A DNA stretch of 64,000 nucleotides, from assembly GCA_964017195.1 (NCBI GenBank), contig OZ024887.1, positions 66,764,228 to 66,828,227 of the forward strand, in the 5' to 3' direction. Below the pieces are notes generated by a model that was not told the origin of the DNA, did not search any database, and saw only the letters and a program-made list of their open reading frames with translations. Position 1 is the first letter of the stretch. Every line of letters starts with the position of its first letter. The position numbers were made by a program, and so were the translations under genes. This document shows positions 24,669-34,692 of this stretch, in pieces. Source of the stretch: Siderastrea radians (taxonomy: Eukaryota > Cnidaria > Anthozoa > Scleractinia > Rhizangiidae).

Positions 24669-25257
24669 ATGGCAAGTAACACCGAGTCCGACGATGATCT
24701 TAATGACTTTATGGATTTATGGGAACAGGAAGGTGGTGCTGTACCGCAACGACGCAACCATTATCAATTTCGACGTGTTAAATTCCGAGAACGTCAAGCC
24801 AAGAGCTATGGAATCACACGTACAAGCTATCACTTACGCGTGGAAAACCCGCCAGAGAGTTTTCCAGAAGGGCATGGCAATATTGTGCGCGCGTTTGAAG
24901 AAGGATTGGCGGATCAAATCGAAGATCTCACGCGTAATATGCCGGACCATGACAGAATACAAATCTACCTAAGCTCCAACCGACTTCAATCGGCCCACAC
25001 CTCAGCCAATGTAACTATCGGCGATTGGCGAGACCCCTTATCCGGGGCCCGCCGCATATTGCATCAGATTAGTAAAATGTTGAACTCAAATGAGAACTTT
25101 GAAGTCGACGACAGTTTGCAGTTGGATGTGACGCACATCACCATGGTGTAACACCTGTCGAGCTCGTTTCGAGACGGAAGAGGATATAGAACTTTGTTCG
25201 AGCTGTTCACGTCGAATACAAAAAGAACCCCACGTTGAACACACCTTAATTATTTAA
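24669..25257 (+). CDS. Acidic-N-terminus protein with zinc ribbon in +1 frame
   Basis: The first frame (24669-25151) encodes 160 residues: an acidic start (MASNTESDDDLN), a basic stretch, then a beta-rich region ending at a stop at 25149-25151. From about 25130 the +1 frame is open to 25257 and encodes CNTC and CSSC, a clean CxxC-CxxC zinc ribbon, ending 2 bp before the next ATG. Such a ribbon is what I would expect at the C-terminus. The gene therefore looks broken by a single-base change, or uses ribosomal frameshifting or splicing. I leave the two parts unjoined. Confidence 0.6.
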
Positions 25258-25259
25258 CC

Positions 25260-25952
25260 ATGCCGACGAGTCACTACCACATCTACAGCGGAGGAGCCAT
25301 TGGCATCGACGAATATGCAGAACAATGCGCTAAAGAATATGGCATGCAGATGCATATTATCATACCACCCCAACACAGTCGAAGCAAATTTATCACACCA
25401 CTCCGTCAACAAGATCTCAACGAAGCCGAGCCGCACTTAAAACGAGCCGGAGAAAGAAGTGGCAAACACTTGTTTACTCCAAATACGTTTTCACGCCATC
25501 TTCAACTACGCAATTTTCACATCGTCAAACCTGCCACCATCGTGTACGCTTTTGGTTATTTCCAACACACAAATGACACAGCAGCACGTGACATTTACCA
25601 TGACACCACCTTGAAAAGGCAAAGCATTCAAGGAGGAACGGGATGGACGGTGCAATTGGCTGTCGATCAGCACAAACAAATTTATTTTTACAACATACCA
25701 GAAAAACGATGGTACGAAAACCATCAAGATCATTATTATTGGAACGAAAATCAATGGACATCTTACAGTGGATTTATTCCAATGCAAGGATCACCCACGC
25801 TTCATAAACACAGCGCCGTAGTAGGAACAAGACACCCCCCACCAGACACTTTGGCCGAAGTAAAAAGGCTCTTTCAAACCACCAGTTCTTTAGAAAACAT
25901 TGTTGATAAAAACAGTGATCTTTACAGTCACATTCAAGAACATGGCGACTGA
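25260..25952 (+). CDS. SLOG/YspA-like Rossmannoid protein, 230 aa
   Basis: The N-terminus has a beta strand followed by SGGAIGID (residues 10-17) and a helix EYAEQCAKEYG. This is the nucleotide-binding signature of the SLOG/YspA (cpYpsA) branch, related to DprA and LOG proteins. A second strand (ATIVYAFGYF) and a GGTGWTVQLAVD segment fit the same fold. SLOG proteins bind nucleotides or nucleotide-derived ligands. A role in nucleotide metabolism or signalling is inferred. It starts 2 bp after the zinc-ribbon frame and overlaps the next gene by 11 bp, so translation may be coupled. Confidence 0.65.
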   Translation: MPTSHYHIYSGGAIGIDEYAEQCAKEYGMQMHIIIPPQHSRSKFITPLRQQDLNEAEPHLKRAGERSGKHLFTPNTFSRHLQLRNFHIVKPATIVYAFGYFQHTNDTAARDIYHDTTLKRQSIQGGTGWTVQLAVDQHKQIYFYNIPEKRWYENHQDHYYWNENQWTSYSGFIPMQGSPTLHKHSAVVGTRHPPPDTLAEVKRLFQTTSSLENIVDKNSDLYSHIQEHGD

Positions 25953-26196
25953 AGACCACAACACCACTTTCGAACAAATGATGGATGACATCACTCAAAA
26001 CGAAGATCTGTCATTCGAACAAAAAATGAAACGCATTGGTCACTGCTTTAAAAAAGAAATGGAACGCATCAGTCGCGACTTTCAAACCCGCCTTCATCAA
26101 GACATGGAACACGAACTACAATATCTCCGCACTCAACTCAAAGACATATGGAAACCTCACCTCACATGGAAACCCCAGTTACAATGGAAACGATAA
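25942..26196 (+). CDS. Small coiled-coil protein, 84 aa
   Basis: The frame begins MATEDHN, inside the last 11 bp of the SLOG-like gene. It is a charged, heptad-like helix rich in Glu, Lys, Met and Gln (FEQKMKRI and onward), likely a coiled coil. The C-terminus repeats the WKP motif twice. The function is unknown. The overlap with both neighbours supports an expressed polycistronic or overlapping arrangement. Confidence 0.5.
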   Translation: MATEDHNTTFEQMMDDITQNEDLSFEQKMKRIGHCFKKEMERISRDFQTRLHQDMEHELQYLRTQLKDIWKPHLTWKPQLQWKR

Positions 26197-26393
26197 AAAC
26201 GGTGCATTTCCAAGAACACGTGGTCCGTTACACTTACCAATACGATCCATCCGCGCCCCTCGTACAAACGTCACCCCTCATCGATGATCGATCTCATCAC
26301 GTCACACCTTTCACTATAAAAAGACAATACCTCAAAGCTAAACTTCATTCGACTCATCTACAACGCAAGCAACAACAGCAACGACGATCTTAA
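26148..26393 (+). CDS. Small accessory protein, up to 81 aa
   Basis: The start is uncertain because three in-frame Met codons (26148, 26166, 26184) lie in an ME-T repeat that overlaps the upstream gene. The rest is Tyr/His/Thr-rich and ends in a Gln/Arg-rich basic tail. No family recognised. The stop is 1 bp before the next ATG. Confidence 0.45.
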   Translation: METSPHMETPVTMETIKTVHFQEHVVRYTYQYDPSAPLVQTSPLIDDRSHHVTPFTIKRQYLKAKLHSTHLQRKQQQQRRS

Positions 26394-26394
26394 T

Positions 26395-26853
26395 ATGGAC
26401 TACTGCAAGAATTTGGATCCCAAAACGTTCAACAACACCCAAGACTACATGCTAGAACTGGTGCGACAAGGTCTGCAAGCAGGTTATGATCTGGAAGACA
26501 TTGCCGAACATTACAAAGAAAAAATCCAAGAAGAAGCAGCCGCCATTATGAAAAACACACAACACAAAGAACTCAAGGAACAAATCCAAAAAGATTTGCA
26601 TAATTTGGCCGTCATTGACCGAAACAACACCATTGTTTTTCCTTTGGAACTTGTAGGGCGCACCTACGAAGCCAACGACAAAAACAAATATTTTGAGGAA
26701 ATTTTACAAAAGAGATTGGAGCGGCGACACAAAGTCAACAAACTACGTGAAAGTGTCCTCCAACATAATTTGGACGATATTACCGAAACCGTCAAAACTA
26801 TTCTGGCCCATGACAAACAAGAAGAAGAAGCCTTCACCAGTCAATTTCAATGA
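26395..26853 (+). CDS. Coiled-coil protein spanning the right TIR boundary, 152 aa
   Basis: The protein is Lys-, Glu- and Gln-rich and predicted to be mainly alpha-helical or coiled coil. Its last 27 codons lie inside the right terminal repeat (from 26772), so the left repeat contains an orphan antisense copy of its 3' end at about 10387-10466. This shows that the terminal repeats grew inward into an existing gene. The function is unknown. Confidence 0.6.
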   Translation: MDYCKNLDPKTFNNTQDYMLELVRQGLQAGYDLEDIAEHYKEKIQEEAAAIMKNTQHKELKEQIQKDLHNLAVIDRNNTIVFPLELVGRTYEANDKNKYFEEILQKRLERRHKVNKLRESVLQHNLDDITETVKTILAHDKQEEEAFTSQFQ

Positions 26854-27826
26854 ACGTGAAGCAAGCAAGCAAGCAATCTGTTGACAGCTTGGTGATCATT
26901 TTGTTTCCTTCACAACAACACAGAACTCCAGGGGAAGAAAAGAAGGATCATGACAGAGTCCACAGGCTACCTTGACATGAATAAAAAAAACCTGTGTCAT
27001 CCAAATAAAATCAATCAACTCTCTTTTGTTTTGTTTTTTAAAAAAAGGGATTTTTGTTTTTCAAACCGAGCCGAACTCGATCGATCGATCGATCGCTTCT
27101 AACCCAAAAAAAACCTCCCACCCAAATCCCCAAGAAACACTCTTCCATCCATTGTCTCCTACTCGCTTCGACCCGGAAAAAAAATTTCCATGCTTTTTTC
27201 CAAAAAAAAATTTTTTTTTCCACCCCCGACCGGGATTCGAACTCACATTAAAAAGATCTTGGTTTCCCCCACAGCGTGCGCCAAGCGCGCGCCGCGGCCG
27301 CCGATTCCCCGCGCGCGCGCGCGCCCGCCGCCGCCGCCGCCGCCGCCGCCGCTGCTGCTGCCCACCAACACCACCATCTCATCGAATCGGGATCGGAAAA
27401 AAGAGAGGGGTATCGAACCTCGGTATCGACAAAAATCCGATCGGTATCAAACCTCTGTATGAACCCCAACCCTTTGAGCCCGCGATCCCCTTTTTTTTCA
27501 ACCAACTGGTCAGCGGTTTCCCACCCTAGCCAGAGGGTGATTCCCCTACGTCATGTAAGCGTCACGAAATGTCCTCTCTTTGCTGATCTGAGCCCGCGAT
27601 CTCCTTTTCCTAGACCGGTCAGCGGTTTTCCAAACAAAAACACGTGAACTCTTCATTTCCAACAACATTCCATTCTGATGACGTCATCACTTCTGATCAT
27701 CACTTCTGATTGTTTAGGGGTGGGTCTTTTCCATACAAAAAACCTCTAGCCGCCATCTTGGATTTGGCTCTCGACCAATCACAAGCCGAGTTCAGATCTA
27801 GTCAGACGGGCTATACTACTACAAAA

Positions 27827-27937
27827 AACATCTTTGACACCATCCACATTGACATTCAAACAGCCAATGGACAACCCGCTCCCTTCAAATCAGGCAACAC
27901 CGTCATCACCCTTCAACTCTCTAGAAAAAGTCAACGC
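27827..27937 (+). pseudogene. Captured 3' fragment of penton-like gene (right TIR)
   Basis: Mirror copy of 9301-9411. It matches 12444-12553 at the DNA level and encodes only the terminal 35 or so residues of the penton-like protein without a start codon. It runs in frame with a short upstream open stretch that has no coding character. Confidence 0.85.
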
Positions 27938-27974
27938 CAGCCACTACCTTCCGTCATTTCTTACCCAACCCAGC

Positions 27975-28655
27975 ATGGAGGACCTAGCCAATGAAGTACG
28001 ACGCATTATACGCAATCTGAATCTCGGCAGCAAAATCGATCTCCTCCTCGAAGAAATGCCCCTGAATTATCATCCGACGCAAACCATCGGCAAGAAAAAA
28101 TACAAAGGAGAAGTCATCTTGGCCCATTCTCGTTATCATCAAGAAAATCCCACCGTGGCATGTACCATCTACCAACATTTTGTTCCCTTGAACATCGATG
28201 CCATTCTTCAACAACGTCGAACCACCGAAGGACTTCTGCTTTGTAACAATTCCCCCAAAACCTCCATCGACACCCACGCCTTTGTCAAAGCCTGGTGCAA
28301 AGGACATTTTCATCCCGGCTGTTATTACCCAGGCGATTACCAAGAAAAAAATCAAGACCTTCAAGTCAAACAACGTACACTGGATCGATGGTTTCAAGGA
28401 CTCGATACCAATATCCATCAGAAAGACGACAAACTTACCTTCCCTTCTTTCCATTGGTGTGAAAGAGACGATATTCGAGATCCCTGCAAAATTTGTCACC
28501 AAGTCTTACCTGTCGATACCGATACCACTTGGAAACCCACCGATTGGGATACGAATTGGGGTAGTGTCACCTGTCAACGTTGCATAGACGCAGGGTGTGT
28601 CATCCCACCGGACGAACATTGTTGCGGTCTCTGTGGCACCTCGGATCCCTCTTGA
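27975..28655 (+). CDS. TIR-encoded Cys-rich protein, right copy
   Basis: The predicted protein appears identical to the left-repeat copy at 8583-9263 (226 residues, starting MEDLANEV, ending in a CCGLCG-containing Cys cluster). Nucleotide differences between the two repeats near the stop codon leave the final residues unchanged. Intactness of both copies suggests either recent homogenisation of the repeats or selection on the gene. Confidence 0.75.
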   Translation: MEDLANEVRRIIRNLNLGSKIDLLLEEMPLNYHPTQTIGKKKYKGEVILAHSRYHQENPTVACTIYQHFVPLNIDAILQQRRTTEGLLLCNNSPKTSIDTHAFVKAWCKGHFHPGCYYPGDYQEKNQDLQVKQRTLDRWFQGLDTNIHQKDDKLTFPSFHWCERDDIRDPCKICHQVLPVDTDTTWKPTDWDTNWGSVTCQRCIDAGCVIPPDEHCCGLCGTSDPS

Positions 28656-28807
28656 ACATCGGGCTCCCTCATTCTTTTCGATCTTGTCACCATCCCACGG
28701 TTTCGGACGTCTTCTCACTAATTCTTCCTGACACAGAAGAATCACATCAAGAACAACATACCAAATTCTCTCCGGCTTGGCCAACTCCTCCACACTGTCC
28801 CCAGCGA

Positions 28808-29002
28808 GCGTCATGTACAGAGAATCGGTGTCCATTTCCATACACCCCACCAGGATAGACAAACTTAACACGAGCATCACACTCGTCATCCTTCTTGACA
28901 ATAGCTGTACTCCTCCTCTGTTATGTTTTGTTCTTCAGTTTTTTGAAAAGAACGCGCATCGGCCAATCCTTCTTCAAAGGAACATGAAGGAGTCATCTCG
29001 TC
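28808..29002 (-). pseudogene. DNA polymerase B remnants (right TIR)
   Basis: Mirror copy of 8236-8430, with the DTDSLYM palm motif at about 28812-28832 on the minus strand. The same frame breaks and deletions are present in both repeats. The polymerase was therefore already destroyed before the repeats took their present form or were last homogenised. Confidence 0.6.
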
Positions 29003-29413
29003 CAAGAGTTTTTGAGCCAATGTTTTTTCGTTTTGATATCTGCCTTCGTGTTGATGCAGGAGTCATTAAAAGCCACATTTCCAACATCCTCCTTGTCGTC
29101 TTTGTCTCGCTGCGCCCGCGATCCTTTTTTCCCTCCTGGTCAGCGGTTATCCCCCAAAAAACACACTCCCACCATTAGCCGCCATCTTGAGCCCGCAATC
29201 CTTTTTCCCTCCTGGTCAGTGGTTGGCCACCCCAAAACATGCCCCCACCATCAGCCGCCATCTTGGATGACCTTTGACCTCCACTCTCATTGGTCCATTC
29301 CTTTGACCGGGATCACATGATAAAAAGGAATGGCACGAGTCTCTCATTGGTTCAAAAAGTTGGGGGGGTAGGCCTTTTCGATACAAAGTGCCAAAGTGTC
29401 CCACCATACTACT

Positions 29414-29419
29414 TTTAGC
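29414..29419. repeat. Target-site duplication, right (TTTAGC)
   Basis: Exact copy of 7820-7825, immediately outside the last base of the element. Confidence 0.93.
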
Positions 29420-30139
29420 GACAATCTCTAACACAATTTGGTCGCTTAATCTGCCCTAAGCCTCATTCTTTGCGTGGAAATCGATCAAGTAAACAAAATT
29501 ATATGTAATGCCCTTATTAATTCAACCGGAAATAAAACGTTATGCGTAGAAGCCAAAAAATTTTAACGTTATTGTGCATACAGTTTGAATCGGCCAATCA
29601 GATAAAACAAAATTTTGGCCGTTACCAGAGCTACAAGAGAGACGTAATTTAAAAAAAGCCGCATAGCTCTGGGGACGAGAATGGTAAAGAGTCGAAGACT
29701 GAATCGACTTTGCCGCGGGAGTACCTTTTATTAAGTCTGTTTTGTGAAAAGTTGTTTTAAGTCATTTTAAGCCTAGTTCAAACGTCCAATTTTATCTCTG
29801 CCGTACCCAATGGAAATGAGGAAAAGGTATTGTTTTTGCTAATTTGCATAAGGTTAAGCACATGTGAAGTTTGACGTTTGAAGTAGGCCTTATAAAACGT
29901 CAGCACTCGCGCACAAAACAGCTCAGTTCATTAGTACCGATGCTATCGCATCCATCACCATCCCGCATCGCACACAAAAGACGCAGGCAACAAACAAAGT
30001 AAGTTGATAAATTAGCACGGAATTTAATTGAGCGTCGAAAGTAATTCGCGTTTGCTTTGGGTTTGCTTTACTTCGCTCTTTGATTGGATTTAAAAAAAAA
30101 CGCGCTACTTTCTCCAACCAGACTCGCTCGCGCACGTTT
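29420..30139. other. Right flank of viral element, no gene seen
   Basis: No coding region supported. The CTCTGGGGACGAGAATGG stretch near 29670 resembles in inverse the word near 7145-7163 on the other side of the viral element, perhaps ends of an older dispersed repeat. Confidence 0.4.
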
Positions 30140-30547
30140 CTAGGCTCAGTCTCCAGCCGTGAGTGTCTCGATGCGCCCGCGATTCTCGCCACTTTCACGG
30201 CTGGTCGCACGGGTTTGGTTGCATGTCCGTGACGTCATGACAATTTTAATAATCATGCAGACAATCCACACGTCGATTGCATAAATTTTATCGGTTCTTT
30301 TTTTTTGGTATTGTCTTGAGAAAAAGCGAAATGCGAAAAGTATTTCCTGAAACGCCTCCTAAAAGTGTGAAATTTCAAAAGAAAGACGAAATACCCCTAA
30401 ATTATGCCGCGCATTCCGCCCCGCAAATTTCAGGGGGCTTGTCTCTAATTGGTCCGTCTTAACAATAACCAAACCCGTGCGCCCAGCCGTGAAGGTGGCG
30501 AGAATCGCCGGCGCATCGAGACACTCACGGCTGGAGACTGAGCCTAG
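30140..30547. repeat. MITE-like element with ~80-bp inverted arms
   Basis: The arms at 30140-30220 and 30467-30547 are near-perfect reverse complements, built around CTCCAGCCGTGAGTGTCTCG and ACGGCTGG. They enclose about 245 bp of AT-rich sequence. Arm identity is high, so the element is fairly young or the palindrome is maintained. No target duplication was resolved. Confidence 0.75.
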
Positions 30548-33500
30548 GACGTTTCTGGCGCTTGGCGCATGTTACATATATTTCCTTCGGGTTCTGATTG
30601 GTTCATTGCATTGTTTAGGTCTTTTGTGATTGGCCAGAGTTATTGCTTTGGTTTTCAGTGTTTCTACCAAACTCAGTTGATAACCACTCTATTTTTAATT
30701 CTTTTATACAATTTCTCAACTTTTCTAGGCCCCATAAGGGTCATTTAAGTTTAAAGGCGTTTGTTAGACGAGGGGGCTTTTTCTTAAATACCGGGTATAC
30801 AAACGTCTCTGGTAAAAACCTCGAGTCACTGATCAATATCTTCACGTCTACGCTTTATTTAACCAGGGTGCTCTGAAATAGTGCGTTCTACTCTAATTCG
30901 TTAGTCATCGTTCTATTCTTGCTCTCTTTTGATTGTCAAGCTGCTTATATGCTCATATAAAGTAAATGAATTAAACCACGGATTCCCTTGATTTATTTCC
31001 CTTTTTTGTGAAAAAGCAAAGCTCTTTACTGGGTGCGTGTGACTTTCACTGAAGTAATTACAACCATTTAAATTGATGGAATTGATGTGACTCAAAAAAT
31101 CTATTAAAATCAATGAAATTCTATAGTCACAATTCCGTTAACCATCGTTTTTCATCGATTGCCGATATCATATTGATTATAGCGTTTTATCAATTTGTCG
31201 GCTCGCAGGCCGTATTGCATCGTAGGACTGTGAAAACCCGATATCGCCGAAACTTCGTTATAACGAGATCCCCCTGGTATAAAGAACAATATTCCTCAGC
31301 CCGGCCAAAGCCACAGTGAAACAATAAAAAGTCTGAAACAGGACCCCGACACAGCGAGTCCCGGTATACCGAAATCCTCCTTGTAAGGAACGCAATCCTG
31401 AAGCCCAAAATTTTAACATTTATTCGTTAAGCTAAAAATCTACCCAATGTAACCAGCAAGTGTCATCACGCGACTGAAGCTGACAGCGAAGCAGATCAGT
31501 AGCGGAAATGCATGAAGAATGAAATCATGAATGTTCAGTTTTTTTTATCACTTATAATTATCGTTTGTCGTTCAAATCAGGATAGTAATTGCACAGTTAA
31601 TCTAAATGCCGAGCGATACAACGTAACACTGTTAAATGGGCAAAGTAATTATTATCCAAAACTCGACATAACGAAGATTTTAGTCCGCCCACAAATTTGT
31701 TATAACGAGTTTTTTTTTCTGACGAGCCCCCGCTGTAACGAACACGATTTCCCAGTCCCCTTATAGTACTTCGTTATATTGGGTTAAATAAATAAATAAA
31801 CAAATAAATAAATAAATAAATAAATAAATCTCTTTATTTAGGTGTCAACGGCATTTAGCACAGAATGCTAATTGGGGACACCTCCAAGATCGAATTGGAG
31901 TTTGGATGTGTTGGTTTTGAGGAGAGGGAAAAATCGGAAAACCTGGAGAAAAACCTCTCGGAGCAAGGACGAGAGCCAACAACAAACTTCCCCGTATCCC
32001 GGATTAGGAGCGTATTGCACAGTACTATGCCGGTTTTCCAATACTCATTAAATAAAACAGGTAAAAAAACAAGAAAAAAATTGTGTAGTGGTATAATAAA
32101 TCCTTTGTGGTACACGCATTGCTCTGCTTAGGTTGCATTTTCCTTGGCCCTGGTATTCCATTCCGCGCGTGTTGACTTTAGCAAAGAAGGTGTATGTAGT
32201 AAAAATGTATTGGCAAGAAAATTACGATCTTATTCGTATTTTTCTGATCGTATAAAGTACCATTTTCCTCCATTAAAAGTCGCAAGAAATATAATTATAC
32301 AGTCGAGAAAATACAGTGTAGGGTCCTTGGTCCACGAGTAAAAATTAGAATCTTCAATATCTTACCTGAAACAAAACATAGCGAGCTGAAGTTTTCCCTC
32401 AAGATAGCTTTTATGTTTCTCGGGATAACCTTAAAGTGACAAGTTCCAAACTGAAATATTTTTCTAGTAATTCGAAAAAAGGTGACCGTGCTTGCGAATT
32501 GGTCCTTGGTCCTTGGTCCGAATTGGCCCTTGGTCCGCGAATGTGGTCCTCGGTCCGGGGATCATGTAAGCAGCACAAAAAGAACCTGTGAATTTAGGAG
32601 AATAAAAAATTTTAACAATATTTTATTTATTTATTTATTTAATTTTTAAATTTATTTATGAACATTTTTAGCTTCGCCTATGCCCTAAGCTCATCACCCC
32701 CTCCCCCACCTCCGATTCCGCTCCGACTTGATATGCACCTTTACGGTAGAACGCCAAATGTAGTACACTGTTTTTATGTTATTTGTTTTGGCCGCCTTAG
32801 CCAAGTTGTGCGTTTTCCCGCTCTTCTCTTAACCTGTTTATTTAACGTTTGCCTGCCTGAATCTTTACAGAAATATTACATTTTTCACCCGGACCTATTG
32901 CCAACTAACAGTCAGCGGAGTCAAACAAGTCACCCTATTGACAATCGAAATACATAAGAATATATTCTGCGCAGCCGAAAATAATTACAAGACTTGAAGC
33001 TTATATGTATTCTAGGTGTATAAGAGAAGTTAACCCGTTTATAAACATGTATAAAGAAGATTTGAAAATATTCACCAAAAACAAAGGCCGTTTCCATTCA
33101 ACTAAGGTTTTCTTTATCTCCTTTGCGAAATGTAAGCTCTCTAATGTCATATGTCGCGGACCAAAGACCCCTATACGAAAGTTGTTGATATTTTTCAAGA
33201 GTCAATAAAACAAAAATTTCAAACTCTGTCTGCCGCAAATTCGTTTACAACCGTAGAAATAAGTTTATCTGTAAACTTGTTTAAAAAAATGAAACACGTC
33301 TTCCCGTTGCGTTTTATCTATGCACAAGCTATGACCTTGTAATTTTAATTACGGAGCCTCAAAAGTAAACACTTCAAGAAAGACAAATTGTCCCACCTGT
33401 CTACAAACATAAATTCCCCACCTTCACCAACAGCAGGAAAGACCAAACTTCGTCATATAGAAGAAGTCTAATCAATAAATCATCGGACACATTCGTTTTT

Positions 33501-33906
33501 TGTCGTATTCTACTTAACGAGGAAATATTACCAAGGAAGCCATACTTGACTTTACAAGCATTTTTCACGACACCCTTTTGTATCTAAGAAATACGGTCGA
33601 ACTCCTCGCAGGCGACTCGTTTGAAAACTTTATCCAATTAGAAATGGTAATTTTTTAACATTGCTTGGACTAAAGACAGACTTGTTGATGGGTTGTTGAA
33701 GAGATTAAGAAAAACAGGAAGGTAAGTGATAAAAAATACTGGACTGATTTAATCGAAAATGAATGTGTCATCGTTAACTTATGTCTTAAGAAGAAAATCG
33801 ATTATAAATGATGTTTTTAGTAAAGGCGGGTGAAAACTTTTTAACAAATGAGCTTATGAGCTTGGTGAAATTAGTAAGAGAGTGGGACGAACAAAAAACA
33901 ATTGAG
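30548..33906. other. Repeat-rich intergenic region
   Basis: No supported gene. TTCGTTATAACGAG words at about 31254-31268 and near 31700, with related CGACATAACGAA and TTCGTTATATTGGG segments, resemble decayed pogo/Tigger-type transposon ends. AAAT-type microsatellites lie at 31786-31830 and TTTA runs at about 32622-32656. The GGTCCTTGGTCC word is repeated several times near 32505-32560. The remainder shows nothing recognisable. Confidence 0.4.
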
Positions 33907-33981
33907 TCCCCACCTGGAATTGAATCCCTGACGTTTCGTACTCCGGTCGAACACTCTAACCACCGGCTGAGTTACTGGAAG
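33907..33981 (-). repeat. tRNA-derived repeat fragment
   Basis: On the minus strand this reads as a tRNA-like head: AACTCAGCCGGTGGTTAGAG (A-box-like) and, 35 bases later, GGGATTCAATTCC (B-box-like). The acceptor stem is not preserved, so I call it a SINE head or tRNA relic. Confidence 0.5.
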
Positions 33982-34457
33982 ACTCAGGGCTAGCACGGTC
34001 AAATATAGGTTCAGTTGTCAGACACGTGTCTTACATACTGCTAGAATCAATTTCAATAATCGCTTGTGTCACCGTTAGTTATTTTGTGCTGAAGAGTATA
34101 CTCTAAGACAGTTTGAATAAAGCATCCTCAAAATGTTCCCAGTAAGACTATGAGCATGAATACAATATCATTCATTGTCACAGTGTGCGCTGGCGGGCAT
34201 AACACTGGAATAAAAGTTGCATAAATTACCCCTTTATTCTCTTATTTCAAGGTAGTTAATCTTGCAGTTAGTGCTGAGCATAATCTGCTTCTTTTTACAG
34301 TCAATGTACCAAATCTCTCATTTCCTTTTTATTTAGTTACAACTTTCCGCAATTCATTAGTAAACGGGAAAGGCAGGATTTTTTACAAACTGCCTTCGTA
34401 TGCTCAGCGTAGGTAGCTACGGACATGGATCAGAACAAATCGACCAGTCACTGAAAA

Positions 34458-34692
34458 CCTATTGAATCAAAGGAACTCATTGAATTTCATTGCAAGCTTC
34501 ATTTGAAAGCGCCGCCACCAAAATGCTGGTCAGCGGTGCGATCACGAAGTAAAATCAAAGCCAAAACCAAAAAGAAACGAAACAAAAACTAAAATAAAAA
34601 GGAAGCAAGAAAGGAAAAACAGGAAAATCCCCGAAAATTTTATTGACGTCACCTTTTGCATGTGTCTCCAAGTTTAAAACCATAGAGCGTTG
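34458..34692 (+). repeat. Segmental duplication blocks A and B, copy 2
   Basis: Block A (34458-34596) and block B (34593-34692) correspond to 32-178 and 991-1092 and are contiguous here. The CTGGTCAGCGG word is retained at 34526-34536. The copy ends at a poly-G tract (34692-34708). Confidence 0.8.

Larger units (their letters stand above)
7826..29413. mobile_element. Polinton/adintovirus-like endogenous virus, 21.6 kb
   Basis: The ends are exact: AGTAGTATGGTGGG at the left and its complement at the right, flanked by a 6-bp TTTAGC duplication. The inverted repeats are about 2.64 kb and nearly identical. Inside are an integrase with chromodomain, FtsK/HerA-type ATPase, adenain-type protease and a capsid protein of the kind often annotated in cnidarians as F54H12.2-like. 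Several small basic virion proteins, a PLA2-like domain and accessory genes complete the set. Open frames are mostly intact, which argues for recent insertion. No intact polymerase B is present, only remnants in the terminal repeats. The element is therefore Polinton/adinto-like in virion genes and integration but polymerase-deficient. Confidence 0.95.
26772..29413 (-). repeat. Right terminal inverted repeat, 2642 bp
   Basis: Reverse complement of 7826-10466, with one extra G near the outer end, a handful of substitutions and a small cluster of differences near 28650-28675. All motif groups of the left repeat are present at mirror positions: bipartite modules at about 27475-27520, 27589-27629, 29112-29149 and 29188-29225, and YY1-like sites at 27749-27759, 29178-29188 and 29254-29264. 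Confidence 0.95.

Noticed and set aside
27984..28502. 172-codon frame antisense to the Cys-rich gene in the right repeat
   Set aside because: In the left repeat the same frame is broken by a stop at about 9001, and it mirrors the real gene.
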